Origin: Aspidapion aeneum
Taxonomy: Eukaryota; Arthropoda; Insecta; Coleoptera; Brentidae
Assembly (NCBI GenBank): GCA_963576565.1
Contig: OY755044.1
Location: 40,135,235 to 40,199,234, forward strand
Direction of reading: 5' to 3'
DNA length: 64,000 nucleotides
Position 1 is the stretch's first letter; every line of letters starts with the position of its first letter. The position numbers and the translations under genes are program-made. Below, piece by piece: positions 35,808 to 47,473 of this stretch. The notes below the pieces were generated by a model. That model saw nothing but the letters and a program-made list of their open reading frames with translations, searched no databases and was not told where the DNA came from.

Positions 35808-38611
35808 TAGTCAAGTTGAGTGTACAGTGATGAGCGCTGGTATGTCAGATCACGAGGCTGTATTTTGCTCCTTTCCAATAAATTCGACGATTAAAAAGAA
35901 AACTCGACGAGGTAGAAAGCTTACAAAAAAGAGCTTTCGTAAATTTAATCTTTTATGTAACCAGACGGGCTGGCAGCAGGTATTGGAAAGCCAGGACGCA
36001 CTTTGCCACTTCCATCTTTTAATTTAAAAAAAGTTTGAACTTTGCTTTCCAATTAAAAATATTAAGCAAAAAAACAAAAAGCCATGGGTCACAAATGGTC
36101 TAAAAACATCTAGTGAAAATATGCGATCATTACACTATATAAAAAAATTTGCTGGGGAGAATGAAGGTTTTCTTAGATATTATAAAAACTACCGAGGTAT
36201 TTATAGACGGAAACTAGGGACGCAAAAAGACTTTATTATCAAAAGAAAATCGACAATGCTTCAAATAAAAACAAAGAATCGTGGAAGATAGTTAACAAGC
36301 TCAAAGGTAAAAACTCAGTATCGTTTACTAGCAGTCTTAAAGCTGATGATTTAAATTCATTTTACTGTAATATAGCGCAAAATCTCTCAAGTAAAATAGC
36401 ACCAAGTATCGACCCTTTGAGCTATCTAACAAATGTCCATGTGCAGGATAGTTTTTTCTTGGCCCCAACTTATATTGAGGAAATTAAAACCATATTTAAA
36501 AAATTAAAAAACAAAAAAGCGTCAGGGTGGGATAAAATGTCAATAAAAATTTTTGAAGCATTGCCGGACGTTGCACTTGAAAATTTGGCTAAAGCAATTA
36601 ATTTATCTTTTTCTACCGGTAAATTTTCAGAAACACTGAAAAAAGCAGTTGTGGTTCCATTGTTTAAGGGGGGAGACCAACATAACCCATGAAATTTTCG
36701 ACCGATTGCCTTATTGCCTACATTAGCTAAAATAGTCGAGAAACTGGTACAAATTCGCTTAACAGCTTTTTTAACTAAAAATAATCTGTTAAATAGTCAC
36801 CAATTCGGCTTTCAGGCTGCAAAAAGTACCGACGACGCTATTTTTGGCTTTTTGGAAGACCTTTATGTTAAGCTTAACTCTGGTGAGAAGGCTGCTGCTA
36901 TATTTTGTGATCTATCGAAAGCCTTTGATTGTGTGAATCACAGAATATTGCTGCAAAAACTGCAAAAATATGGAGTCAGAGGCATAGCTTTAGATTGGTT
37001 TCGCTCATATTTGTCTGGGAGACTTCAATCAGTTTTTTTTAACGAAGAAACTTCAATTGAACAAGAAGTTGATACAGGTGTTCCTCAGGGTTCAATTTTG
37101 GGCCCATTATTATTTTTGGTTTTTGTTAATGACCTACCAAACATTGACATTACGGGCAAAATAACAGCTTTTTGTGACGATAACACAGTTCTTTGGCACA
37201 ATACTGATATAGACAGACTAAATATTGATGTTCAGAACGATATTTGTAAAATAAAACAATGGTGTGACGCAAACTTTCTGTCCTTTAATATATCAAAAAC
37301 ACACATTTTAAATTTTAAATGTGATATAGGTGATATCACACTAGAAAATGAAGTTTTATCAAATCCAGAAATAAACAGATTTTTAGGTCTAACAATCGAT
37401 CGATGTCTAAAGTTCGATAAGCATATTGCAAACCTTCAAAGTAAAATTGCTTCAAACTGCTATGCTGTGAGAGTGATTGGTGATAACCTTGGCTTGGATG
37501 TTGCCAAAATGTTTATCACTCGTTGGTAGAATCGCATCTTCGATATGGCATTTGCTTTTGGGGATCCTGTTCGCAGTTTTTAATAAATTCAGTTTTTGTC
37601 CTCCAAAAAAGGGCAATAAGGAATTTGTGTGGAGTCAAAAAGCGCGTTTCTTGCAGGCCTCTTTTTTTGAGGCATAGAATTTTAACCTTGTGTTGTATTT
37701 TTATTTTAGAAACTGTATGTTTAATGTTTAAAAAGTATCGTCATGAATTATCATTACCTAGACAGTATAACACTCGTAATACTTTTACTCTTAATCTTCC
37801 TATACCTCGCTCAACTTTGGTTAAAAACTCATTTATTTACAATGGAAAAAAGCTTTTTAATCATTTGCCAGTTAAGTTTCGAGAAATAAAAAATCTCGGG
37901 AAATTTAGAAGAAAAACAAAAGATTTTTTAGCGAGCAAAGCTTACTATACTTTGGAAGAATACTTTGCTGACTGAAACTATTTATTTTTATATTTAGGTT
38001 TATCTGACAAAATCTGACACAGATCGTGGGGTTTTGATTTTATTGAATGTAAATTTTGACGTCGTTTTGTTTTAATCAAGTTTTAGCTTTTTATTGTGTT
38101 TACCAATTTTTATCTATAGTTTTAAGTTTGACTTACTTTTTTTATTTAAATAATTTTAAATCAATAATTTTCATTGAATTTTAAATTTTGGCGTCGTTAT
38201 GTTTTAATCAAATTTTAGATTTTTCTTATTTTATCCGATTTTTATATAGTTTTAAGTTTGACTTTTTATTTAAATAATTTTAAATCAATAATAATTATTT
38301 AGTGTTCAATAGACTATAATTGGATAAATGAGGCTTTTGTCAATGTCTACTTTGGTAAACTGACTAATAAAGCCAATTTTTGTATTTGAACTTAAATAAA
38401 ATTATGGCGCTAGCAATTAAAATAGGTACATCAAATGTTAGTTAAATTTATTTTTAAACTTTATTTAGTTTTTCTATTATTGTTATTTTGATAGGGATTA
38501 ATGTATCTCCATAGTTTGATATTTGTACTTTAGATAAGCAAGGCTTTGTCAATGTATACTATTGTATTCTGACTAATAAAGCTAATTTTGATTTGATTTG
38601 ATTTGATTTGA
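35808..38611 (+). mobile_element. 5'-truncated LINE (Jockey/CR1 group) nested in gag
   Basis: The element begins within the last part of the endonuclease domain, covers the whole reverse transcriptase and ends in a tail of about five (TTTGA) repeats at 38,586-38,611. Gag reads tcg-tta before it and gtt-tct after it, in phase, with no target site duplication visible. It inserted in the same orientation as the host element. Confidence 0.9.
35811..37975 (+). pseudogene. LINE endonuclease end and reverse transcriptase, broken
   Basis: The start encodes the endonuclease C-terminus (MSAGMSDHEAVFCSF). After frameshifted and stop-containing linker sequence comes the reverse transcriptase: KNKKASGWDKM, then ALLPTLAKIVEKLVQIRL, the conserved FCDLSKAFDCVNH and GVPQGSILGPLLFLVFVNDL. 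The catalytic motif reads FCDDN in place of the usual F/Y-A-D-D-T. The last part has MVESHLRYGICFWG and ends at 37975. Breaks: TGA at 36690-36692, a frameshift near 37,525 and several in the linker. Non-coding 3' sequence of ~600 bases follows to the TTTGA tail. Confidence 0.9.
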
Positions 38612-39449
38612 GTTTCTCATTTGCCCTTGCATAATGACAATTATATGATTGCCTATCGGGCCCTCCTAGATAGGTACGATCATAAAAGATTACGCGCTGT
38701 TTCCTATTGGAAAAAACTAGAGAATTTTCCCCCAATGGCGGAGGAAAATGTACAAAATTTACGTCTGCTCATGGACACTTTCCAAGAAAACTTGCAAGCT
38801 CTTATTACGATGGAATATGAGGTTGAAAGTTGGGAATTTATTACCACTAATATGTTGCTAGATCGCCTAGATCCCAATACGCGCAAAGCTTTCGAACATC
38901 AGCACGCGTCTACTGATATGCCCTCATACAATTCGGTTAAAAACTTCATAATAAAACAATGCACGGCCTTAGAAACCGTTTCTCTAAGTTCCAAAATTTG
39001 CGATAAGAAGGCTGAGAATCTGCACTCTGCCAGAAGACCTCCTAGGGCTTCCGCAAATTCTCATATGCAATATACGAACCAACAAAAACGGACATTTTTT
39101 GTTCAGCGTACCGATAATAATTTAAATAAAAATAGCAATAATGTACCTACAAGCTCGTCTAACGTCTGTTATTATTGTTCCGAGCGTCACGTGATATACC
39201 GTTGTCCTAAGTTCTTAGAAAAAACGCCCTATGAAAGAACTCAAATAATAAAAAGCCACAAGGCGTGCTTAAATTGTCTGGCCAATTTTCATTTAGTGGG
39301 TCAGTGTACATCACAAAAACGTTGTTTAAAATGCGGCCTTTTTGGTCATCATACTCAATTTCATATAGAAAATTCGAAAAATCGATCCGTTGGCATTACT
39401 TACACACCTATTTTTTCTAATAGTACACAGAAAATAGCACAAAACTCTT

Positions 39450-39740
39450 CTACGTCATTTGCGCCCAATGCGCCCCTTGTGCTATTTGCGCCCTGTACTA
39501 ATGCGTCCTCTGCGCACACTACTAATACGCCTGTTGCGTATAATACTAATGCGCCCTTTGCGCCCAATACAAATGCACCCTTTGCGCCCAATACTAATGC
39601 GCCCTTGGCGTCCACTACTACTGCTCCCCTTGCTTCCAATTCTACGGCGCCCTCTGTGTCAAATTTTACTGCGCCCTTTGCGCCCAATAATCGTACCGTG
39701 CCCTTTACGCCCAATGCGACTGCGCCCAACCACAGTACGG
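39450..39740 (+). repeat. Coding minisatellite in gag linker
   Basis: Units of 27-30 bases encode variants of AP(F/L)A(P/S)N(T/S)(N/T), about ten times, giving a linker rich in Ala, Pro, Asn and Thr between the zinc knuckles and the protease. Because the units are in frame multiples, the copy number can change without breaking gag. Confidence 0.9.
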
Positions 39741-40132
39741 CAGAAAATCGCCATTTAAATGTAAATTTTTCTTTTAGTGACCACGATGCTTTGCTTGGAA
39801 CCATACGTGTCAAGGTACAAGACAAGTTTGGGTCCTGGCAAGAAGGTCGTGGGATTGTAGATTCCGGATCGATGGCGTCGTTCGTTAGCAAAAACTTTGC
39901 AAAATTACTTAATTTACCGCGTTTTGCAACCTCAGTTACTCTACAAGGTCTAGATGGTATGTGCACCTCCTCAAAATCGAGTATAAATACGACAATTTAT
40001 ACTTTAGATTGCTCCAAGGCCTACAACTTAGAGCTTATCATAATTGAAAAGGTGTGTGATAGTATGCCTCCCGCTTGCCTTTCTTTGGAAGATTTTTCTT
40101 TTCTAAAAGGTTTAAAAATGGCCGACAAATAA

Positions 40133-43100
40133 TGCCTGCAGGGGGGTAAAATTGATTTTATTTTTGATGTCGATTTTTTCCCTCAGATTTTACAAAATGG
40201 TTTAATTACTAATGGGCCAGACCAACCAATTTGTTTAAATACCACTTTTGGTTGGGTTATGATGGGAAAAATTAAATTACCAAATCCCAGGCACGAAAAA
40301 ATAAATACCTTTCTTACTACACTTAATGACTCGAGCTTAGAAAAGACACTAAAATTATTCTGGCAAGTAGAAGAAGTACCTAGCCCAACCAGGAATACTG
40401 CGAAGATCTATTTTCAAAAACAACCACTAGACATCCCTCGGGAAAATACATCGTTACTTTACCGTTTAAAATAACGGCGCCTGATTTTGGAAATACGCGC
40501 GATGTTGCGCTGCGCAGATTTTTCTCCCTAGAGAAAAGACTTTTGCAAGATAAAAACTTACATACTACCTACTCTGGTGTTCTCAAAGAATATTTAGAAC
40601 TTGGGCACATGCGCCCTGTTATACAACCCTCTACATCCAAAATTAATAATTATTTTTATATTGCGCACCATGCGGTGGTCAAGAAAGACTCGGTAACTAC
40701 CCCTGTAAGGGTGGTTTTCGACGCGTCTAGCCACGCCCCCGGCGACAAACCTTCCTTAAACTCGGCTCTGTACGCGGGCCCCAAATTACAAAGCGACTTG
40801 TCGCTCTACTATTAAAATTTCGTCTGTACAAATACATTTATACCTGCGATATAAAGCAATGTTTTCGAAACGTTTTTGTCGTCCCAGAACAAACAAAATA
40901 TCAGCGAATTTTATACCGTTTTAACCCCTCCGAACCGGTCCGGGATTATGAGCTACTTACCCTTACGTTTGGGGTAGCTAGCAGATTTTACAACTCGCGG
41001 CTGACTATTCAGATTTACCTCTTGCGTCGTCCATAATAAAAGACGATTTTTATATAGATGATGGTCTTTTTGGAGCTCAGACTTTTGAAGAGGCCGTTTT
41101 AATGCGAAATCAACTCATCGAATTGATGCATGGGTTTGAGTTACGAAAATGGGCGGCAAACGACCTCCAATTACTTTCTGACTTGCCAGAAGAGCACTTA
41201 CAGCTCAAAGATTTTTCGCTTGATTTCGAAAACTACACTACTTTAAAAATACTAGGCCTTAAATGGCACCCAAAAAAAGATAATTTTTTCTACTCTTTAA
41301 ATTATACTGACCAGACCTGTATCAAAAGGTCTATACTCAGTAACCTCGCAAGAACGTTTGACCCCGTTGGTTTTTTAGCTCCAATTACGTTTTTTGCTAA
41401 ATTACTAATTCAATACTGCTGGAAGGCTAATTTATAGTGGGATCAAACACCTGACCCAGAAATAGTTACGAAATGGGAAAGGTATAAAAATGAGTTTAAT
41501 ACTTTACAAGATATCACGATTTCGAGGCACATTGATTTGTGTAATATGACAAGCTGTCATATTATAGGATTTTGTGATGGTTCTGAAAAGGGCTATTGCG
41601 CCGTTTGTTACTTACGAATTACATACAAAAATAATTCTGTAAAGATTTACTTCATTACTGAAAAAAGCAAAGTAGCTCCAATAAAAACATTAAGCATTTG
41701 CCGCCTGGAACTATCAGGTGCCGTACTTTTGGCCAAATTAATGGATTTTGTCTTACATACCTACAAAGAAAAAATTATTTTTGACCGAATCTTTACATTC
41801 TCGGATAGCAGTGTGACCTTAGCGTGGATAAGAAAGCCCAGTTTTTCTTTAAAAACCTATGTAAGTAACAGGGTTGCCTATATCCATGAAAAGGTGCCAC
41901 CGGACCACTGGCATTATGTGCCGACGCATTTAAATTCGGCAGATTGTGGCAGCCGAGGCCTTTTTCCTAGTGAAATGGCCAATTTTTCGCTCTGGTGGGA
42001 AGGTCCTGAATTTTTAATGCAAAATCCTAATACTTGGTCTTTTTTACAACAACAAAAAATTACAGAATTAACTCAAAATTTAATCTTGGAAGAGGAACGA
42101 AAAATCACATTAAAAATTACGATTGATAAATCCTTTTACGAGCATTTTTATAAAAACTATTCAACTCTCTCAAAAATAAAGAGAATTTTTTCTTATGTTT
42201 TACGATTTAAACAAAATTTAATTTTTAAATTACAAAAACAACCAGTTTATCTGTATTCAAATCTTACTTTATTTGAGCTAAAAAATGCAGAATTAATTTT
42301 AGCCAAACACGTGCAAAAAATATTTTTTGAAAGGGAAATTTCTTTATTAGAAAATAATCTGCCTTTGCCAAAGCCCTTTCGAAAACTAAGTCCGTTCTTA
42401 GACGATAAGGGTTACTTGCGCGTGGGCGGTCGCTTAACTCATTCTACCACCCTAAGTTACGACCAAAAATTTCCAATCCTATTGCCGAGCCAATCCGAAT
42501 TTACTAGACTGTTAATTACAGACATACATGTCACATACTTACATACAGGGGTACAGACAACGCAGTTTTTACTCGTTCAAAATTATTGGGTCTTATCGGC
42601 TAAAAATTTAATAAGAAAAGTAATCTCAAACTGCCACATTTGTTGGAAAGTTAACAATCCACAACCTTTTCAACCCTATATGGGCAATCTACCCAGTTTT
42701 CGCATATCCCAGCTTGGCATTTTTAAACATGTTGGAGTGGATATGGCTGGCCCAATAATGATACGTGCAAATAAATTACGTAATAGTAAGGAGTTAAAGT
42801 CTTACGTAGCCCTATTTATCTGTTGTGTTACTCGGTGCACACACTTAGAATTAATTACTGACCTTACGTCCGAAGCTTTCTTGGCGGGTTTTCGCAGGTT
42901 TATCGCTCGCAGAAGTAGGTGCCTTCATGTTTATTCAGATAATGGTGGCAACTTTGTTGCCTCGGCTAAGTACTTACAAGAGATATACTCTTAAGTTGCG
43001 GAACAAGAAGGTATTCAGTGGCATTTTAACCCCCCGACTGCCAGCCATATGGGCGGTTTGTGGGAGAGCAACATAAAGTCAATGAAAACTCATTTAATTC

Positions 43101-43603
43101 GGGTCATTGGGCAACAAGTTCTTACATACGAAGAACTTTATACAGTGCTAGTTCAAATTGAGGCCATTCTCAATAGCCGACCATCGAGCCCAGTTTCTAC
43201 GGACGCTAAGGATCTCTCCGCGTTAACTCCAGGGCATTTCCTCAACCTGGAGCCACTTTCTTGCATACCAGATCCGGATCTGGGCGAGATAAAATTAAAT
43301 AGATTAAATAGGTGGCAATTACTTACTAAACTTCACTATGATTTTTGGCGTAGGTATCGCGATGAATATCTACATACATTAACGCAACGACACAAGTGGA
43401 ATATGCCTGACGGCTTACAAGCTCAAATAGGCACCATGGTTCTCATAAAAAATGAAAACACCCCTCCCCTTGAGTGGGTTTTAGGACGAATTATGGAGCT
43501 TGTTAAGGGTGCGGATGGTATTGCACGAGTAGCCTTAGTTCAAACAAATAAAGGTGTATTGAAGCGTCCACTAGTAAAGTTGTGCCCTCTCCCTATGGAG
43601 AGC
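40133..43603 (+). pseudogene. Pol (RT, RNase H, integrase), BEL/Pao element 2, broken
   Basis: Reverse transcriptase pieces run from about 40,455 to 41,437: VRVVFDASSHAPGDKPSLNS, CDIKQCFRNVFV and the catalytic DFYIDDGLFG near 41,050. The Pao segment has TFDPVGFLAPITFF, and RNase H has GFCDGSEKGY. The integrase zinc region is HVTYLHTGVQTTQFL with CHICW, and its core has VGVDMAG, YSDNGGNF and the Glu in GGLWESNIKSMK. A DUF5641-like end finishes at 43603. Breaks seen: frameshifts near 40,447 and 40,800, a deletion with frame change near 40,985, and in-frame stops at 41435-41437 (TAG, where Gln would fit) and 42992-42994 (TAA). Confidence 0.88.
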
Positions 43604-43644
43604 TAATTACATAAAATGCCCTGGCATTTTCAGGGGGGTGGGAA

Positions 43645-44180
43645 TGGAGCGTTTTCACTCTCTTTAATTATTTAGAATATTATTTATTTTTTGTTCTTAC
43701 TTTTACCATTTTTTCTGGGTTGTACTATTTGTGAATTTTACAATTAAATTATTCTCAAAATAGGGTTTTTTGGGTCTTTAGTTTATAGGATATATAAAAA
43801 AAAATATACGTTACAAAATAGGTATTGCTGCCAGTGCCTATTTCATTAATTAATACTTACATACTAAAATTACGCGATTTGTCTTGACCCCTTGATTCCA
43901 TTCCCGGAATACCTAGTTATTACTTCCTTTTTGACCGATCCTGTAGAAGCATTCCTTTTTTACCTATAAAGGAGCAAAAAACAGCGATACGAATCGAGGC
44001 GTGATTTGGGTCAACCAAGACAAATCAGTATGCTATAAATGTCGACGGAGGATATACGCTTTTCTCGCCGGTGCATATTCACAAATTTTTACGTTAAATA
44101 CCTACTATTTTATGCGGGCTCGCGAGCCGGGTTTGTGCCTATTACTTAGACAATTTGGATTATCTACGTACCCTTGTACA
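43645..44180 (+). repeat. 3' LTR, BEL/Pao element 2
   Basis: 536 bases, TGGAGCG to CCTTGTACA, directly after the polypurine tract. It lacks the (GGTTC) array of the 5' LTR and otherwise differs at only three aligned bases. Confidence 0.9.
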
Positions 44181-44362
44181 AACCCGTCCATTAATTTATA
44201 ACTAAGAAACGATGAATCACTGAAATAGGTTCTTTGACTAAATTTTTCTTAAATAGACTGAACGTAGGTAAAGTTCTCTGTTCTGCAGTTTTAGACGCTA
44301 ACATTTTTAAGAACTTCACCACCAAAACAAAGAAAATAATGAGCCCGACAAACAAGGATTGG
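44181..44362. other. Short spacer
   Basis: No gene; sequence between the BEL 3' LTR and the next MITE. Confidence 0.4.
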
Positions 44363-44641
44363 CAAGGGCGGATCCAGAGGTGCTTCTCGGGGGGGGGCAC
44401 TTTAGGTGACATTCTCTGTTGGTAAAAAACGGTATATATTTTTTTAAGCAGCATTTTATTGAACTTGTCAGTGGTTGTAATTTCGATGATAATAACAACA
44501 GACACTTTCATGCGCCGCAGGCAAAAATTTTGAATTATTATTAGCAAAAACATTACTTTTTACTCATTTTTGTATATTCAAAAATTCTCGGGGGGGGGGG
44601 GGGGCAAGTGCCCCTAGTGCCCCCCTCTGGATCCGCCACTG
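44363..44641. mobile_element. 279-bp hAT-like MITE with G runs
   Basis: The left caagggcggatccagagg and the right cctctggatccgccactg are inverted copies apart from the outermost bases. The termini CA(G)...CACTG and the internal G runs are like the complete element at 59074. Flanking bases (aggattgg and tgcttggg) match only partly, so the target duplication has decayed or the left end is damaged. Confidence 0.7.
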
Positions 44642-44836
44642 TGCTTGGGATGTCTACCGTAATGACCAGACGTAACTATCGATCGGTTTTAATAGACTAG
44701 GCCATGCGATGTGGTCTAATACACAGAAGTGACTCGTGTTAATGGAATACTTTTTTATTTTAGATTAAAAATACTCTGCTAATCTATGGGCACCTAAGCT
44801 CACACTAGGTACTATAGTTATAGTGTGAGCTAATAT

Positions 44837-45190
44837 AATCAAAAACTGAAATATATTTTATTCAACTCCAGACTCAATTACCTTTCGTTTGATACCACAC
44901 AAGCCATATTTTGACTTAAACTCAAATTTTTTTTAATCTATCCCCCACCCTTTAAAAAAAACTAAAATGTATTTTGTTTAACTCCAGACTCAATTACCTT
45001 TCGTTTGATATCACACACGCCATATTTTCACTTAAACTCTAATTTTTGACATCTACCCCCACCCTTTTTTTAAAAATAAACTAATATTCATTTTTTTAAA
45101 CTCCAGACTTAATTACCTTTCGTTTGTTATCACACACGCCATATTTTCACATAAACTTTAATTTTTGGAATCTACCCCCACCCTTTTATT
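44837..45190. repeat. Tandem repeat, three ~118-bp units
   Basis: 'actccagact(c/t)aattacctt' plus 'tcgtttg' occurs at about 44865, 44981 and 45100, each followed by 'atcacacacgccatatttt' (or a variant) and 'ctacccccacccttt'. Confidence 0.85.
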
Positions 45191-45683
45191 TGGCTTGCGT
45201 TCGGTGGATTTTGTTCATTTTTAAATGGGACCATCACGGCTCAAGACCCAACTTAGGTACCAAATTTCATTAAAATCGGACAAGCGGTTTTTGAGTTATG
45301 CGGGTTGGTCGTTACAGACAGATATACAGACAGACAGACGACTGTGTTAAGACTATTCTTCTAATATAATTTTGATAATTAAAAATTCAAGTATTTATCG
45401 CTTTGCAATCCTGTTGTGGGCAAAAAAGTAAATAAATTTTGCTTTTTTATTGTGACTTGTCTATTTAGTAAGCTGGTATATCAGAGAATACTTTAGAGGA
45501 AGATAACCACAAAATCGCCGACTGACAGATTCCCATGGCGTCTCCATGAAAATAGGTGCTGTGCACTCGTCGAAAAGCTATTTATTCCCCTCCTATATCT
45601 CTGGGTGGTATGTACAAAGCCAATTGTTACCCTTTTTTAATTCTTATCCCTTCAAGTTTTTTAAAGGTTATTGTTCTGTATAG
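45191..45683. other. Retroelement-like 3' end, then intron of the channel gene
   Basis: The part 45,235-45,375 has 'aaaatcggacaagcggtttt', 'tgagttatgcgggttgg' and repeated 'cagacagacagac', wording that is common at the 3' ends of insect RTE-type elements. The rest, to the acceptor ctgtatag at 45683, is intron sequence. Confidence 0.45.
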
Positions 45684-45916
45684 GTGATGGTAATATCTGG
45701 CAAATAGCCCCACCAAGCAATCCACAGCAACAAATCGCGCAAGAGTGTAACGACCTGATGAACGGTGAGGCTCTGACATGCCAAGAGTTGCTGGCTTTGG
45801 GAGCCATCAATGCGGCGTTGCCAACCGGTCAAATCGTGCTGGATACGTTTTTTAACTCGTTGGCCAAGGGAATTAACAATAAGGAGAAGAACGCTGAGGA
45901 ATTGTATATACAACAG
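45684..45916 (+). CDS. Ca-alpha1T: T-type calcium channel alpha-1 subunit, exon of the I-II linker
   Basis: Acceptor ttgttctgtatag and donor caggtaagg bound this exon, which enters with two bases of a split codon and leaves at a codon boundary. It encodes about 77 residues (from GDGNIWQIAPPSN to EELYIQQ) with no membrane segment. I place it in the cytoplasmic I-II linker because the next exon in frame reaches repeat II. The linker region is poorly conserved, so the assignment rests on the open frame, consensus splice sites and the join to the next exon, not on a motif. Upstream exons (N-terminus and repeat I) are outside the window or too far left to see. The minus-strand frame here is a shadow. 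Confidence 0.7.
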
Positions 45917-47046
45917 GTAAGGTTTCCTTCGTTTACATTCTGACAATAAACATAGCTTTGTTGGCGTCTGACAGCAGAGTGCCTTCTAAGGGATTGGGAA
46001 GTGTTACGTGTTACGGCTCCTTGGACTCAGGGAATACTCGGTAGCCTCTGAGGGATTAAAGACTATTAGCACCAGCACAGCCCCCTCAAATTGACAAACT
46101 CGATCCTTCTTTGAAATACAACACTGTCGAAGGCTGACATTTCCATTATTTTCTTGTCAGCCTATATTTGCTTTGTTTTTAAAAAAGTCAAAATTTTAGA
46201 TCTGTCAGCCTTCAAAACTGTTGCCATTTAAAGTACCATCAGGCTTGTTAATGTGGCACCAGCAGTAGCAAAATTTTCTCTACAGGATTCCTAGGGAAAG
46301 ATCTAAGATTGTGCAGGCCAAAGAAAATCAGATCTTTACTACTGGATGCATTAAAACGAATGTTCCTAAGTAGTATAGTAGTATCGATTGACTCCAAAAA
46401 GATCTAATAGAATCCAATTTTCTTACTTGATTTTTAAGTCTCTGTCTCAGCCCCGAATCTTTGGTGCAGTCCTGGCAAGGGGATCAGTTACCAATTTAAT
46501 TTCCACGTTGTGGACTGGTTAGCATGTCGTGTTGAAATTTAGCACCTCAATGACTGGCCTACAGCTTTACAAGAGTTAAAACCCAACATTTGAGAGATAG
46601 CCAATTTTACAAGTTTTACCGTCAATCGTTATTTTAAAAAGTAGCCTTCCCTTTCTGCTGAATTTGAAAGAATCTAGGTTGTTTAATTTTAAGCCACGAC
46701 ATATACGAAACTAAGCGAAAACACTGCTGATAATGTAATTAAATCAGCTTTTCCCACTGCTAGTGCCATCTTTGTAAAAAGCATTAAACTAAAGAAAATA
46801 TCTGTTAAATGCAGAAATCCGACTACGCCTCGGAAGAATAATAAAATTGGATTAATATAACTTCCAATCCTAAAAGTTGTCATCGTTTTTACGCACCATG
46901 CAACGTGTAAAAAAAAATTGTGTTACTTTTCATTTGATTTTTTGTCTATCTATCACGACCATTTTTGGGGGAACCCGTATCGATTATAGATTATGTGCAG
47001 ATCGTGTTTAGAGAAAATGTCCTAATATTTATTAACTTTATATTAG
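45917..47046 (+). other. Intron of the channel gene, no gene seen
   Basis: 1,130 bases between gtaagg and tattag. No repeat or frame could be supported. Confidence 0.7.
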
Positions 47047-47438
47047 TTACCAGAAGACGATTTCAGCTGCTGCCAAGACATGTGGCACTGTGAGGCCGAA
47101 TACAAAAATGAAAAGAGATCCAAATTGTACATTGCCACGTGTCTCATTATGAAGGGTCTTCTTAATGGACTGAAAAAAATAAGACACTACATAAGACTGC
47201 TGGTCGAACACAAAATATTTCAACACGGAATCTTGTTGGCTATTTTAATAAATACTTTATCAATGGGAATCGAACACCATCAGCAGTCCGAGTGGTTAAC
47301 TCATTGCGTTGAACTGACCAACATAATTTTTTCTGGAGTATTTGCTGTTGAGATGGTGTTGAAAGTTATTGCTGAAGGGCCTTTTAAGTACATATCAAAT
47401 GGATTTAATGTTTTTGATGGCGTTATAGTTATTTTAAG
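47047..47438 (+). CDS. Ca-alpha1T: T-type calcium channel, exon with repeat II S1-S3
   Basis: After acceptor ctttatattag the exon opens in phase 0 with LPEDDFSCCQDMWHCEAE and ends with an AG before the donor gtaagaat (phase 2). It encodes ~130 residues: linker, then S1 (GILLAILINTLSMGIEHH), S2 (IIFSGVFAVEMVLKVIA) and S3 (FNVFDGVIVIL). The Asn-Thr-Leu-Ser-Met-Gly-Ile-Glu-His-His stretch at the end of S1 is characteristic of repeat II in Cav3 channels and their close relatives. These helices form the first part of the voltage sensor in the plasma membrane. Confidence 0.93.
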
Positions 47439-47473
47439 GTAAGAATTAAAAATTGATAATATAGATTTTTTAT

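Larger units (their letters stand above)
35265..40132 (+). pseudogene. Gag and protease, BEL/Pao element 2, split by a LINE
   Basis: Gag starts at ATG 35265 and reads to 35807, is interrupted by the LINE, and resumes in the same frame at 38612. The first part has a His-rich stretch (HCHDHEHHH) and DLMTFNGDHQRFTTFIEVY, the DUF1759-type segment. The second part has zinc-knuckle cysteines (CYYCSERHVIYRC; CLNCLANFHLVGQC; CLKCGLFGHH), a tandemly repeated linker (39,450-39,740) and the aspartic protease motif IVDSGSMASFVS near 39,855. An in-frame TAA at 40130-40132 ends it inside the protease-to-RT region. Confidence 0.85.
33988..44180 (+). mobile_element. BEL/Pao LTR retrotransposon 2, with nested LINE
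   Basis: Two nearly identical LTRs (33988-34581 and 43645-44180) bracket a gag, protease, reverse transcriptase, RNase H and integrase order. A polypurine tract (caggggggtgggaa, 43631-43644) sits just before the right LTR. A 2.8-kb LINE interrupts gag. The bases flanking the two LTRs do not match each other, so a target duplication is missing. Multiple stops and frameshifts make the copy defective despite the young LTRs. Confidence 0.9.
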
